64,000 nt of DNA, taken from Paenibacillus odorifer. Lineage in GTDB: Bacteria; Bacillota; Bacilli; Paenibacillales; Paenibacillaceae. Below, in pieces: positions 43,744 to 52,525 of the stretch (positions are counted from its first letter, which is position 1; each line of letters begins with the position of its first letter). Both the position numbers and the translations under genes were made by a program. The notes beneath the pieces were generated by a model. The model made no database searches and had not been told where the DNA came from. It saw only the letters and a program-made list of their open reading frames with translations. The DNA lies in NCBI RefSeq assembly GCF_000758725.1, contig NZ_CP009428.1, forward strand, positions 3,968,001-4,032,000. The letters are read 5' to 3'.

Positions 43744-44658
43744 ATGATCTCGAATGATCCCGCTTTTCATAATTCTATTGATGGCCAGATGGCTCCAGAC
43801 ATTCAAGCGGCTTTCCATATCTTCGCCGCGCATTGGAGAAAAGTAAATCCGGATTGGCAATATCCCGTACACACTCATCCCATGTTTGAGATTAACGTTG
43901 TACTGCAGGGTGAGCAACATATGACGGTCGGCAATAAATCTTTTATCCAGCAAAGCGGTGATATTTTATTCATTCGTCCCGGTGTAGAACATAGCAGCCT
44001 CGGTTCGAATGCTAGTCGTGACATGACTTATTACTGCCTGCATTTTGATATTGATGATCTGATTTTACGGCGAGCATTATTAACAGCAGACGCTGTTAGT
44101 CTAAGTGGGAATACCCCGGAGCTGCGAGCCATTCGTTCCGCTCTAGATGTGATCATTAATTCTTCCATTCTGTCAGAGTCAAAGGACACACACAGAAATC
44201 GTCTGATTACATTGCATGCTTCGCTGCAACTTCTAACCGCGCTCAGCGGCTGGGTACTTTCGGAAATGCCCCTTCTGACAGATACTGAGGCTACGGAAAA
44301 TACCGTCGCTCTAGCTAACGCGATCGAAGGACTGCTGCAAGAATCTGTCTCCACCGCTGCAAGCACAGGCGAAAGAGGCGGCGGTATTGAGCACATTGCG
44401 GCAAAGCTTGGATACAGTACAACTCACTGCAATCGTGTTTTTCACCAAATTTATGGCATGTCGCCAAGACAATATTTATCCCGCTTGATCATTCGTCACG
44501 CCAAACTGCTGCTAATGGATAATAACCTATCTGTCGAATCGGTCGCCCACCGGCTGGGGTACCGGGATGTGTCCCATTTCAGCAAGCAATTCAAACGCTG
44601 GACAGGTCTCCCGCCAATGGGCTACCGCCGTTTAACCGCGAATCCAAATACGCTTTAG
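43744..44658 (+). CDS. AraC-family regulator with cupin sensor domain
   Basis: A 304-residue regulator. Residues 30-110 form an AraC-type cupin (PVHTHPMFEINVVLQGEQ, then GDILFIRPGVEH) that binds a small sugar. The C-terminal 100 residues carry two helix-turn-helix motifs (IEHIAAKLGYSTTHCNRVFHQIYG and SVESVAHRLGYRDVSHFSKQFKRWTG). AGAGG precedes the ATG. It is divergent from the GH52 gene and faces the sugar transporter operon, so it is a likely xylose or xylo-oligosaccharide responder. Confidence 0.85.
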   Translation: MISNDPAFHNSIDGQMAPDIQAAFHIFAAHWRKVNPDWQYPVHTHPMFEINVVLQGEQHMTVGNKSFIQQSGDILFIRPGVEHSSLGSNASRDMTYYCLHFDIDDLILRRALLTADAVSLSGNTPELRAIRSALDVIINSSILSESKDTHRNRLITLHASLQLLTALSGWVLSEMPLLTDTEATENTVALANAIEGLLQESVSTAASTGERGGGIEHIAAKLGYSTTHCNRVFHQIYGMSPRQYLSRLIIRHAKLLLMDNNLSVESVAHRLGYRDVSHFSKQFKRWTGLPPMGYRRLTANPNTL

Positions 44659-44673
44659 TGATTGTTTCGCTTA

Positions 44674-44729
44674 CAAAAAAAGGGATGTACCCCGCAGCCC
44701 ACTAAGTGATTACAGGATATATCCCTTTT
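44674..44729 (-). terminator. Terminator of the second sugar transporter operon
   Basis: AAAAGGGATATA pairs with TACATCCCTTTT around a long loop and is followed leftwards by eight T residues. Confidence 0.7.
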
Positions 44730-44734
44730 ATGAA

Positions 44735-45571
44735 TTAACCCTTCGTTGCACCAGACGCAATCCCCTTAACAAAATACTTCTGCAAAGCGATAAACACAAT
44801 CAGCACAGGTACAACCGACATTGCTGTTCCTGCAAAAATCATATCCCAACGTGAGGAGAATTCTCCGATATAACGGTAAATTTCCACGACCATAGTTTTA
44901 GCCTGTCCTGAAGGCAATACCAGCATCGGCATCAGGAAATCATTCCAGATTCCAAGTCCGTTTAAGACCACCATACTGGCTGTGACGGGTCCTAGCAGCG
45001 GGAAAACAATTTTCCAGAATATCGCATAACGAGAACATCCGTCGATCTCCGCCGCTTCTTCAATTTCTCTAGGAATGCCTTTGACAAAGCTTGTATACAG
45101 CAGGCATCCAAACCCCACCGCACCGGCTACATAAATTAGAATTGGACCGGCAAGGCTGCCGTATAACCCCAGCATTCTAAGCTCTTTAAACAGAGGAATC
45201 ATATACGCCTGAAAAGGGATCATCATTCCTGCTAAAAAGTAAACGAATATGAACCGAGTCCATCTGGCATTTCTGCGTTCAATTGCGTAGCCCGCCATCG
45301 GAATAATCAAGACCTGTGCCGCAATAGAAACTGCTGTCAAAATCAGACTATTCAGAATAGCCCGTGGAAACTCTGTTTCGGTTAACAGATATTTAAAGCT
45401 GTCCAGATAAAGGGTTTTCGGAAAAGCGATTGCATCCTTCATAATCTCTGCATTACTCTTGAAGGCTGACATTAAATTAAAGAAAATAGGAAAGAAAAAG
45501 ATAATAGCCACTAATAATGTAACAATGAAAAGTGCGATTTGCCCAACTCTTTTGCGTGTCTGCATCGTCAT
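44735..45571 (-). CDS. Sugar ABC transporter permease (MalG/AraQ-like)
   Basis: A 278-residue permease with six helices and the EAA loop REIEEAAEIDGCSRYAIFWKI (about 172-192). It ends with the common QKYFVKGIASGATKG. It starts 1 bp after the preceding permease stop codon, with GGAGG inside that gene's end. It lacks a partner ATPase in the operon, as usual for Firmicute oligosaccharide importers using MsmX. Confidence 0.88.
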   Translation of the reverse strand: MTMQTRKRVGQIALFIVTLLVAIIFFFPIFFNLMSAFKSNAEIMKDAIAFPKTLYLDSFKYLLTETEFPRAILNSLILTAVSIAAQVLIIPMAGYAIERRNARWTRFIFVYFLAGMMIPFQAYMIPLFKELRMLGLYGSLAGPILIYVAGAVGFGCLLYTSFVKGIPREIEEAAEIDGCSRYAIFWKIVFPLLGPVTASMVVLNGLGIWNDFLMPMLVLPSGQAKTMVVEIYRYIGEFSSRWDMIFAGTAMSVVPVLIVFIALQKYFVKGIASGATKG

Positions 45572-45572
45572 C

Positions 45573-46511
45573 TTAGAGCTGCACCTCCCGCTTCTGGAGA
45601 ACCTTCACTTGGAAGACTGTAATGATGAGTATGATTAAGAACAAGACCATCGCCAGTGCAGTACCAAAACCTTGTCTTAATTCACCAAACCCGACTTTAT
45701 AAATAATATAAGTTAATGTCTCCGTCTCAAAGCCCGGACCACCATCGGTCATGACGGCAATCTGATCAAAAATCTTCAAGGCGCTGATCATCGATAATAC
45801 CATACATACAGTCATTGACCCCGCAAGCAGCGGAAAGGTAATATGCCGGAACTGTTGCCAGCCCCCTGCCCCATCAATACTGGCCGCCTCATTTAATTCC
45901 TGCGGAATGCCTTGCAATCCAGCGAGGTAAATGATCATATAATAACCCGCGCCTTTCCAAACGGTAGACAAAATAATCGACAGCATCGCATATTTAGGAT
46001 TGCCCAACCAATCCACAATCCAGCTTCCGAGTCCAACAGACTCCAGGATCTGATTAAATACACCAAAGTTGTAATTCAGGATCATCGCCCAGACGAAACC
46101 CATTACGATCCCACTAAGCAACGTAGGGAAATAAAATACACTTCTGAATAAATTCCGGAACCAGCGTACCTTATCGACCATCATAGCCATTGCAATTGCT
46201 GCAATATTCTCTAGAACAACAAGTGAAATGGTCATGATCATCGTATTTTTCAGTGCGTTATGCACCCTTGGACTATTCCAAATTTCCACAAAGTTAGCGA
46301 AGCCGATATACCTTACGTTTTCGCTAATGCCATCCCATGAGGTGAAGCTTAAATAGACACTCCCAACCGTTGGGACGATAACGAACAAGGTGTACAAAAT
46401 AAATGATGGTAATATGAACAGCAGAGCGTAGGACTGCCATTTTTTCCTTTTCTTTTTCTGCTGCACAGTGCCTATCAATGACTTGTCAGCATTTACTGCG
46501 GATGTAGCCAT
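45573..46511 (-). CDS. Sugar ABC transporter permease (MalF/UgpA-like)
   Basis: A 312-residue permease with six helices after a basic cytoplasmic start (QQKKKRKKWQSYALLFILPS) and the EAA loop QELNEAASIDGAGGWQQFRHI. GGGAGAG lies before the ATG. It is preceded by the binding-protein gene and an intercistronic hairpin. Confidence 0.88.
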   Translation of the reverse strand: MATSAVNADKSLIGTVQQKKKRKKWQSYALLFILPSFILYTLFVIVPTVGSVYLSFTSWDGISENVRYIGFANFVEIWNSPRVHNALKNTMIMTISLVVLENIAAIAMAMMVDKVRWFRNLFRSVFYFPTLLSGIVMGFVWAMILNYNFGVFNQILESVGLGSWIVDWLGNPKYAMLSIILSTVWKGAGYYMIIYLAGLQGIPQELNEAASIDGAGGWQQFRHITFPLLAGSMTVCMVLSMISALKIFDQIAVMTDGGPGFETETLTYIIYKVGFGELRQGFGTALAMVLFLIILIITVFQVKVLQKREVQL

Positions 46512-46542
46512 GGCTACTCTCCCTCCCTTAAAGACCGCGCTT

Positions 46543-46575
46543 GTTAAAAAGAGAACCTCTGCAGCAGCAGAGGTT
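46543..46575 (-). terminator. Intercistronic terminator-like hairpin
   Basis: AACCTCTGC pairs with GCAGAGGTT across a 4-nt loop (46554-46575) and leads leftwards into CTCTTTTTAAC. Placed between the binding-protein gene and its permeases, it should reduce transcription of the permeases. Confidence 0.75.
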
Positions 46576-46594
46576 GCTCGATCAGGCGCTGCTC

Positions 46595-47944
46595 TTACAT
46601 CTGATTAGCTTTCACTTGGTTGTCATACTCTGTATCCGCATCTTTCATGTACTTCGCTACATCTCCATCTTTTACCACGAGATCCTGCAACAGCTTGTAG
46701 TACCAGTTACGGAACTGTGGAGGGATTAGATTGTCTCCCCACCAGTTATTGATCGCCAAGGATTTCACTACATTCGGGTCAGCAATAAGATCCAAAGCCA
46801 CTTGCATTTGTTCACTTGTGTCATAGGTTACTTTCTCTTTTGTTGAAGGAATCGCATTTATGGTTGCTAAATAGTTCGAATACTGTTCTGGGGCGAAGAA
46901 GAAACGGATAAAGTCTTTGATGGCTTCTGTTTTGTCTGCATCCTTAGCGGCTTCAGCCGATAAAGACCAGCCTGCAGGTGACGGAAGACCTATGACATTG
47001 ATTTTCCCTTCACGGTCAGGAAGAGCATAGAAGCCAAATTCAAAGTTCGGGTCCGCTTCAGCGATTTGTGTAAACATCCACGTACCGGAGTACAATTGTG
47101 CTGCTTTGCCAGAAACAAGAATCGAAGCGGTCTGATTGTCGCCCGTGCTGAGCCAACCTTTATCTACATAATTCTTGAACAATTCTTTGAAGTCCGTTAT
47201 GCCTTGAACTACATTAGCATCTGTGAAGCTGACCGTTTTAGCGGTACGTTTGGAATTCCAATCTGCATCTTTCGAGTAGACCTCATCAATCAGGAATTTG
47301 TTAACCCAGAAACCCATATGGAAAATATCTTTTCCACCTACTACAATCGGAGTAATGCCCGATGTTTTCAATTTCTCTTGGATGGCGATGAATTCGTCAT
47401 AGGTTTTTGGAAGCTCGGTGATCCCTGCATCCGCATATGCTTTTTTGCTGTAGATAATCCCTTGGGGAGCGTTCACTTGCAGCGGTGCGTTCCACACCTT
47501 ACCATCCACTTGTGGTGGGGCTTCGAACAAATCTAGCAGATCGGAAGGCAGCTCTACAATCTTACCCGCATCGGCAAAAACTTCTGTATCACGCATTTCC
47601 ACCAGGTCCGGGAATTCACCCACAGCATCCTTTGTTTTAAGCCAATCAAGATAGGCAGCGGATGAAGTTTCGCTCAAATCTTTAATAGTGACATTCGGAT
47701 TAGCTGCTGTAAACTTTTTGACCGTATCTGAGATTGCTTTTTTGGTGGCCGGATCTCCGGAGGCGTAACCTATCGTAAAGCTAACCTCTTTTTTGGTCTC
47801 TTGCGGTGTATTTGAAGGCGTTTCGGATGCTGGCGTATCGGTTGCCTTACTCCCTGCATTATTATTATTTCCACCGCAAGCAGTCAAAACTGTTGTAGTG
47901 GCGAGTAACAATACGGATAGTTTCATCATTGTTTTTTTGTACAT
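46595..47944 (-). CDS. Sugar-binding lipoprotein of the second ABC transporter
   Basis: A 449-residue family-1 solute-binding protein. The signal peptide ends in the lipobox VLTAC with C23, followed by an Asn-rich linker. The body shows TYDEFIAIQEKLKTSGITPIVVGG and AAQLYSGTWMF, typical of oligosaccharide-binding proteins. ATG 47944 is chosen (GGGGAGG 10 nt upstream). The operon contains two permeases, and the YesMN-like pair lies just upstream, which makes it the probable target. With the GH52 gene nearby, xylo-oligosaccharides are the likely cargo. Confidence 0.87.
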   Translation of the reverse strand: MYKKTMMKLSVLLLATTTVLTACGGNNNNAGSKATDTPASETPSNTPQETKKEVSFTIGYASGDPATKKAISDTVKKFTAANPNVTIKDLSETSSAAYLDWLKTKDAVGEFPDLVEMRDTEVFADAGKIVELPSDLLDLFEAPPQVDGKVWNAPLQVNAPQGIIYSKKAYADAGITELPKTYDEFIAIQEKLKTSGITPIVVGGKDIFHMGFWVNKFLIDEVYSKDADWNSKRTAKTVSFTDANVVQGITDFKELFKNYVDKGWLSTGDNQTASILVSGKAAQLYSGTWMFTQIAEADPNFEFGFYALPDREGKINVIGLPSPAGWSLSAEAAKDADKTEAIKDFIRFFFAPEQYSNYLATINAIPSTKEKVTYDTSEQMQVALDLIADPNVVKSLAINNWWGDNLIPPQFRNWYYKLLQDLVVKDGDVAKYMKDADTEYDNQVKANQM

Positions 47945-48007
47945 ATCATAATAGCCTCCCCTTTTAGTGAACCGTGGAAACTGAAGCAAGATGTGCGCAT
48001 CATCTCT

Positions 48008-48021
48008 CGAAAGCGTTTCCG
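48008..48021 (-). promoter_or_regulatory. Probable cre site upstream of the binding-protein gene
   Basis: CGAAAGCGTTTCCG matches the CcpA consensus at 12 of 14 positions and lies 64 bp before the start codon, just after a TATTCT that may be a -10 box. Confidence 0.6.
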
Positions 48022-48101
48022 TTGCTAATAGAATAGCATTCCTTATAAATAGTTAGAATGAACTTTTTTAAGCGGGATATGCGGTGAATTTAAGAATAAG
48101 T

Positions 48102-48134
48102 AAAAAAAGAACGGAAGACCGCAGTCTTCCGTTC
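48102..48134 (-). terminator. Terminator of the two-component operon
   Basis: GAACGGAAGAC pairs perfectly with GTCTTCCGTTC (11 pairs, 4-nt loop) and is followed leftwards by seven T residues. Confidence 0.88.
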
Positions 48135-48146
48135 ATCGTCCATCCT

Positions 48147-49940
48147 TTACGCATTCACCGAATCTGAGATTTTATAAGGGTCCTCTACAATCGGAAGCAA
48201 CAATAGAATCGATGTCCCAATATGCTCCCGGCTGCTGATGGATAATCCGTATTCTGCACCGTACACTGTACGAATTCGTTCATGTACATTTTTTAGTCCA
48301 ACATTTTTGCTAGGCGAACTAGGCTCTTCCAAGGTTTCAGCCAACTGCTGTACCTTTTCCTTGCTCATACCGATTCCATCATCATAGATCGTAACCAACA
48401 ACATTTCATCTTTCTTTTCGATCGTCAATCCAACTGTCCCTCTGCCTTGACTGCGCAAGCCATGCTGGATAGCATTTTCAACTATCGGCTGAAGTGACAA
48501 TTTCAGAATGTACCAGTTCAGATCCACTTCGGGTGAGAGATCGACTACAAGCTCAAATTTATTCTCATACCGCACAGAGATAATATAGAAATAATCCCGT
48601 AGATGCTCCAGCTCCTGTCGTATGCTTACCCTATCCTCTCCATAGTCGATTACATATTTCAACTGGTTAGAGAGCGATAAAATCATATCTGCGACCTCAT
48701 CATTATCTTTATCCACCGCATTCATTCGAATGACTTCCAGGGTGTTGTATAAATAATGCGGACGAATCTGGCTTTTCAGAGCATTTAACTCCGTTTGCTT
48801 CTGCTTGATCTGGGCAACGTAAGCTTCATCGATATAGGCTTGTAAACGCTCGACCATTCGGTTAAAACCATGGCTAAGTCTACCCATTTCATCATTGCTG
48901 TTCACGACCATCTGGGTATCCAAATTACCGGATTCTACGATAGCCATTTGCTTAATTAAGTTCCGAATCGGAGCAGCCAGCCGCCTAGAGAACCAGACGC
49001 CCATGATGATCATTGCAATCGCACAAATAAACATCGCTATAAACACCGTCGTACGGGCTGAAAAAAGCTGATCGAATAAATTCGCCCGATGAATTCTGGC
49101 AGTCACCGTGCCTTTAAGAAAAGGAATCTCTTCACTGAGAACAATCATCTCCTCGTCCTTTTTAGCCCGAAAAGATTCTCCATTCGCTGACCTTGTCTCA
49201 TTCGTGAAATATACATTTCCGTCGCCATCCAGCAGAAATAATTCATCCTGTCCCCCCAGATTTAATTCTCTGAAGAACTGATTAAATAACGAAACATCCA
49301 CGTCCATAAACAAGGTCCCTACTATCTTGGGATCTTTGGTAACACGCCCAGAAATATCAATTAAAGTACGGCCGATAGTGAACACACTGCGCTTTGAACC
49401 TGTGTAATATTCTTCGGAATGGGTAGGGAAAATTGCCACTTGTGAAGGATTTGGAGCCATTTTAGTTAACCACTCTTGATAAGGCAGCAGATCAAAGTTG
49501 ACCCCTCTGTTTTCTTTTTCCTGATAGTAGAGCTTATCGTCTGACTCCCTATGAAAATAAACACTGGTGATGTAGGAATCACTGTAGAGAACTGTTTTTA
49601 GAAAGGTTTCAATAGGAATCGTATTGATCTGCTCCAGCTCATTTACATTATAGGTTTGATTCTGTGAATAACTCTCGATAAAACCTTCATATCGTCCCGT
49701 ATACATCAGCTTAGAGACCTCATTGTACTGATTGAAGGCAGAATTCAGATTATAGCTCATATATAGTACCATTTGCTGCAAATTACTTGTTGTGTAACGC
49801 TCGACATATCCGGAAAAAGTCTGCACAGAAATGTAACTAAGTGCAAAAAGCGGAATTAAGCCGACTAATAAAAAGGAAGCGGAGAATTTAACAAATATAC
49901 TTTTGGATCTTCGGCCCCAGATAAACATGAATGAAGGCAT
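48147..49940 (-). CDS. Sensor histidine kinase (YesM-like)
   Basis: A 597-residue membrane kinase. TM1 (about 17-39) and TM2 (297-317) enclose an extracellular cache domain; HAMP spans 318-370, the phospho-accepting H395 lies in SQIRPHYLYNTLEVIRM, and the HATPase domain has NAIQHGL, DDGIGMS and VGLKNVHERI. This is the His_kinase/HATPase architecture of YesM. A second in-frame ATG four codons later is an alternative start. It follows the response-regulator gene by 20 bp and precedes the transporter operon, so it probably senses a sugar or the loaded binding protein. Confidence 0.88.
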   Translation of the reverse strand: MPSFMFIWGRRSKSIFVKFSASFLLVGLIPLFALSYISVQTFSGYVERYTTSNLQQMVLYMSYNLNSAFNQYNEVSKLMYTGRYEGFIESYSQNQTYNVNELEQINTIPIETFLKTVLYSDSYITSVYFHRESDDKLYYQEKENRGVNFDLLPYQEWLTKMAPNPSQVAIFPTHSEEYYTGSKRSVFTIGRTLIDISGRVTKDPKIVGTLFMDVDVSLFNQFFRELNLGGQDELFLLDGDGNVYFTNETRSANGESFRAKKDEEMIVLSEEIPFLKGTVTARIHRANLFDQLFSARTTVFIAMFICAIAMIIMGVWFSRRLAAPIRNLIKQMAIVESGNLDTQMVVNSNDEMGRLSHGFNRMVERLQAYIDEAYVAQIKQKQTELNALKSQIRPHYLYNTLEVIRMNAVDKDNDEVADMILSLSNQLKYVIDYGEDRVSIRQELEHLRDYFYIISVRYENKFELVVDLSPEVDLNWYILKLSLQPIVENAIQHGLRSQGRGTVGLTIEKKDEMLLVTIYDDGIGMSKEKVQQLAETLEEPSSPSKNVGLKNVHERIRTVYGAEYGLSISSREHIGTSILLLLPIVEDPYKISDSVNA

Positions 49941-49960
49941 CCCCTTTGCTATCCATCTGA

Positions 49961-51562
49961 CTATTGGCTTTTGAAGGATTGCTTATATTCTTGTGGCAGC
50001 TTGCCATATTTCTTCTTAAACATATCGCTAAAATGCCGGGCATTGTTGTAGCCTACACTATCGGCAATCTCATAAACCATCATATCGCTTTGCAGCAATA
50101 AACGAAGGGCATGATTCATCCTCACCTCAGTGACATAATTCTTAAAGTTCTGTCCGGTATGTTTTTTGAAAAAGCTGCTGAAATAATAGGAATTCATAAA
50201 CATCATCCCTGCCATAGATTCCAGTGTAATATTTTCTGGATAATGCTCCTCAATATAAGCCTTCACCTGGGAAAGCTGCTTCAGTTCCTTATTGCCCATG
50301 CGACTGGCAATTTGCCCAGACATTTTGCTCAAAAGCACACGGAAATCTTCCTCCACCTCTTGAAAGGTAGAATAATTAGCCAATCGTTCAAGAATCGGAT
50401 TTGTATCCTGAAGTGAGGGCCCTGCCTCCACACCAAATTGAATAAGCTCCTGTTCAAGCTGCAAAAATGTATTGTATACGGTAGAAACGGCTTGGTTTCT
50501 ATTTCCGTCTGCCATCTGCCGGATCGTCTGAAATAATCGCAGGCACTCCTGCTCAATTTGTTCTTTATGTTGTGATTTCATGGCAATCCCAAGGGCGGAC
50601 TGGATTTCATGCAGCGGAGTTTGAATCAATGATTCACTCTCATACCTGCTCTCTTTAACAGAAATCACACGATTAGGCCCTGTAAAATATTTATAATTTA
50701 GCGCTTTCAAAGCTTGACGATAAGATTCATCAGCATCATCCATACCGTCAACAGGATTGCCTACTCCAAGGGTCACCTTTAATTTCAGAAAACTTGTGAT
50801 TTTGTCATGTAGATCTAAGGCAATTCCCGCTGGTTCCTCAGCATGCTCATGCTGGAGCAGGATACAAAAACGTTCCCCTTTACGGAACATATAACTATTA
50901 TCGCTTTGCTCCACGGTTTCTTTAATAATGTTAGACAGTGCAAAATCAATCAGCTTACGTTCGCGTTCTTCCCATCTGGAAGGCTGCCCCGACGATTCGT
51001 CCGTCTCTACCAAACAAATACTGACGTAGCGACTTAGCGCAATAATCCCCATATCAAGCAAGGTGTCTGCTGTCCCCTTATTGCCGTCCGTCAGCTTGTC
51101 GAGCAATTCTTCGATCGTTAATCTGCGGTTTCTCTGTTCATAATGGTTCAGCTTCTCTTTGTTGCGCTCGCCTTCTGTTTCTTGACGAATAAGGGAAACG
51201 GCTTTGCTCACAACCTGTTCCAGCTGGTTTTTGTTCACGGGCTTCACCAAATAATCCAGCGCACCATATTGCAGTGCTTGACGGGCATACGTAAACTCTT
51301 GATAAGCGCTTATAAAAATAACCTTCACTGCTCTGCCAGCTTCATGAATCTCGCGGATGATATCAATCCCTGTATATCCTGGCATGCTTATATCACTAAT
51401 AATCAGATCAGGACCACAATCCTCGATCTGTTGTTTTAGCTCGATTCCATCACTGGCCTCTCCAACAATGGTGAGTCCAAGCTTCTCCCATGAAATCAGT
51501 TTTTTTAGGCCTCGCAAAATCACCGGTTCATCATCTGCGAGCAGTACCCGGATACTCTTCAT
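49961..51562 (-). CDS. Response regulator with AraC output (YesN-like)
   Basis: A 533-residue regulator. The receiver domain occupies 1-125 with acidic D10-D11, phosphorylation site D57 (LIISDISMPG) and K109 region DYLVKPVN. A 300-residue middle region is followed by the AraC helix-turn-helix (about 430-530: ITLESMAGMMFMNSYYFSSFFKKHTG, read in two motifs). AGGAGG lies 8 nt before the ATG. It pairs with the kinase encoded next and probably activates the ABC transporter operon. Confidence 0.88.
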   Translation of the reverse strand: MKSIRVLLADDEPVILRGLKKLISWEKLGLTIVGEASDGIELKQQIEDCGPDLIISDISMPGYTGIDIIREIHEAGRAVKVIFISAYQEFTYARQALQYGALDYLVKPVNKNQLEQVVSKAVSLIRQETEGERNKEKLNHYEQRNRRLTIEELLDKLTDGNKGTADTLLDMGIIALSRYVSICLVETDESSGQPSRWEERERKLIDFALSNIIKETVEQSDNSYMFRKGERFCILLQHEHAEEPAGIALDLHDKITSFLKLKVTLGVGNPVDGMDDADESYRQALKALNYKYFTGPNRVISVKESRYESESLIQTPLHEIQSALGIAMKSQHKEQIEQECLRLFQTIRQMADGNRNQAVSTVYNTFLQLEQELIQFGVEAGPSLQDTNPILERLANYSTFQEVEEDFRVLLSKMSGQIASRMGNKELKQLSQVKAYIEEHYPENITLESMAGMMFMNSYYFSSFFKKHTGQNFKNYVTEVRMNHALRLLLQSDMMVYEIADSVGYNNARHFSDMFKKKYGKLPQEYKQSFKSQ

Positions 51563-51822
51563 TATGCAGTCCTCCTACCTTCGAGAAATCATCCCACAGC
51601 TGTCCAATCATCTTAATCTTATGATAACAGACAAACAATCTTTGGTGCAGCTTCAAGCGGATGAACTTTCTTAAGAAGAAACCGCAGTTTCTTAAGATTA
51701 ATTTATCTAAGCTTAAAAAGGTGGTGGGCGTAACTGCGGGGAATGTTTGAACTTCCTCCGTTACTGCTCACCTGTTATTTTTATCTAAAGTTCAATAAAA
51801 CAAACTATCCTCTACTTTAATA
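51563..51822. other. Intergenic region between divergent regulators
   Basis: It should contain the leftward promoter of the two-component operon. A short repeated TTTCTTAAGA occurs at about 51668-51677 and 51687-51696. Nothing else is recognised. Confidence 0.4.
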
Positions 51823-51854
51823 TTGTTGAAATAGAAACAAAAAATCAATATAAT
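51823..51854 (+). promoter_or_regulatory. Promoter and MarR operator of the MarR gene
   Basis: TTGAAA (51826-51831), 17 nt, TATAAT (51849-51854) is a very good promoter. An 18-bp imperfect palindrome TTGTTGAAATAGAAACAA (51823-51840) covers its -35 box and recurs twice in front of the MFS gene. Confidence 0.72.
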
Positions 51855-51886
51855 TTGTTAATGTAAGAGCGCTGGGAGGACAGGCC

Positions 51887-52369
51887 ATGAACAAAGAAGA
51901 TCAGGTCATGATGGGTTTCAGGGACGTATATAACAAGATGGTTTGGCTTAATAAGGATAAGATGGAAGACAGTCTTAAGGGTTATAAACCTTCTGAAGTA
52001 CATTGCATCGAATACATTGAAAAAAATGCAGAGTCCAACGTCACAAAACTTGCAGAGTCCTTTTATATGACTCGCGGTGCCATAAGTAAATTAACTAAGA
52101 AGCTCATCCAAAAGGGCCTCATCGAAAGCTACCAAAAATCGGATAACAAAAAAGAAATCTATTTTAAGCTTACTGAGCAAGGGAAAGTAATTTATAAAAT
52201 CCATGAGGACCTGCACAAAGAGTTCCAAGAGCGGGATAAAGCCGTATTTGAGCAGGTAACTGAGGAGCAATTTGACAGTATGCTTAGCTTCGTAGAAAAG
52301 TATAGTAGGCATTTGGATGCAGAAATAAAGAAACAGGGTATAGATTTTAATCCGAATAAATTCGAATAA
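51887..52369 (+). CDS. MarR-family transcriptional regulator
   Basis: A 160-residue winged-helix protein: VHCIEYIEKNAESNVTKLAE, the recognition helix FYMTRGAISKLTKKLIQKG and the wing SDNKKEIYFKLTEQGK. The C-terminal helices would dimerise. GGGAGG precedes the ATG. It lies directly upstream of an MFS exporter gene and shares palindromic promoter motifs with it, so it most likely represses both and responds to a substrate of the pump. Confidence 0.88.
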   Translation: MNKEDQVMMGFRDVYNKMVWLNKDKMEDSLKGYKPSEVHCIEYIEKNAESNVTKLAESFYMTRGAISKLTKKLIQKGLIESYQKSDNKKEIYFKLTEQGKVIYKIHEDLHKEFQERDKAVFEQVTEEQFDSMLSFVEKYSRHLDAEIKKQGIDFNPNKFE

Positions 52370-52384
52370 TGAAAATGAAACTCC

Positions 52385-52420
52385 ATGCAGCCGGGCTCTT
52401 ATGAGTAAGGCTGCATTTTT
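52385..52420 (+). terminator. Terminator after the MarR gene
   Basis: ATGCAGCC pairs perfectly with GGCTGCAT and is followed by TTTTT. The MFS gene therefore needs its own promoter. Confidence 0.8.
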
Positions 52421-52432
52421 ATGTTCAATATT

Positions 52433-52498
52433 TTGTTGACACGGAAACAAAACCGTGATAAAAATGGTGATGTATCAAATTTGTTTCCAAGGAATCAA
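52433..52498 (+). promoter_or_regulatory. MFS gene promoter with two MarR-type operators
   Basis: TTGACA (52436-52441), 17 nt, TAAAAA (52459-52464). Operator copies are TTGTTGACACGGAAACAA (52433-52450, over the -35) and TTGTTTCCAAGGAATCAA (52481-52498, in the leader). Confidence 0.7.
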
Positions 52499-52525
52499 AA
52501 CATCAACTTTTGAGGAGAGAATTTA

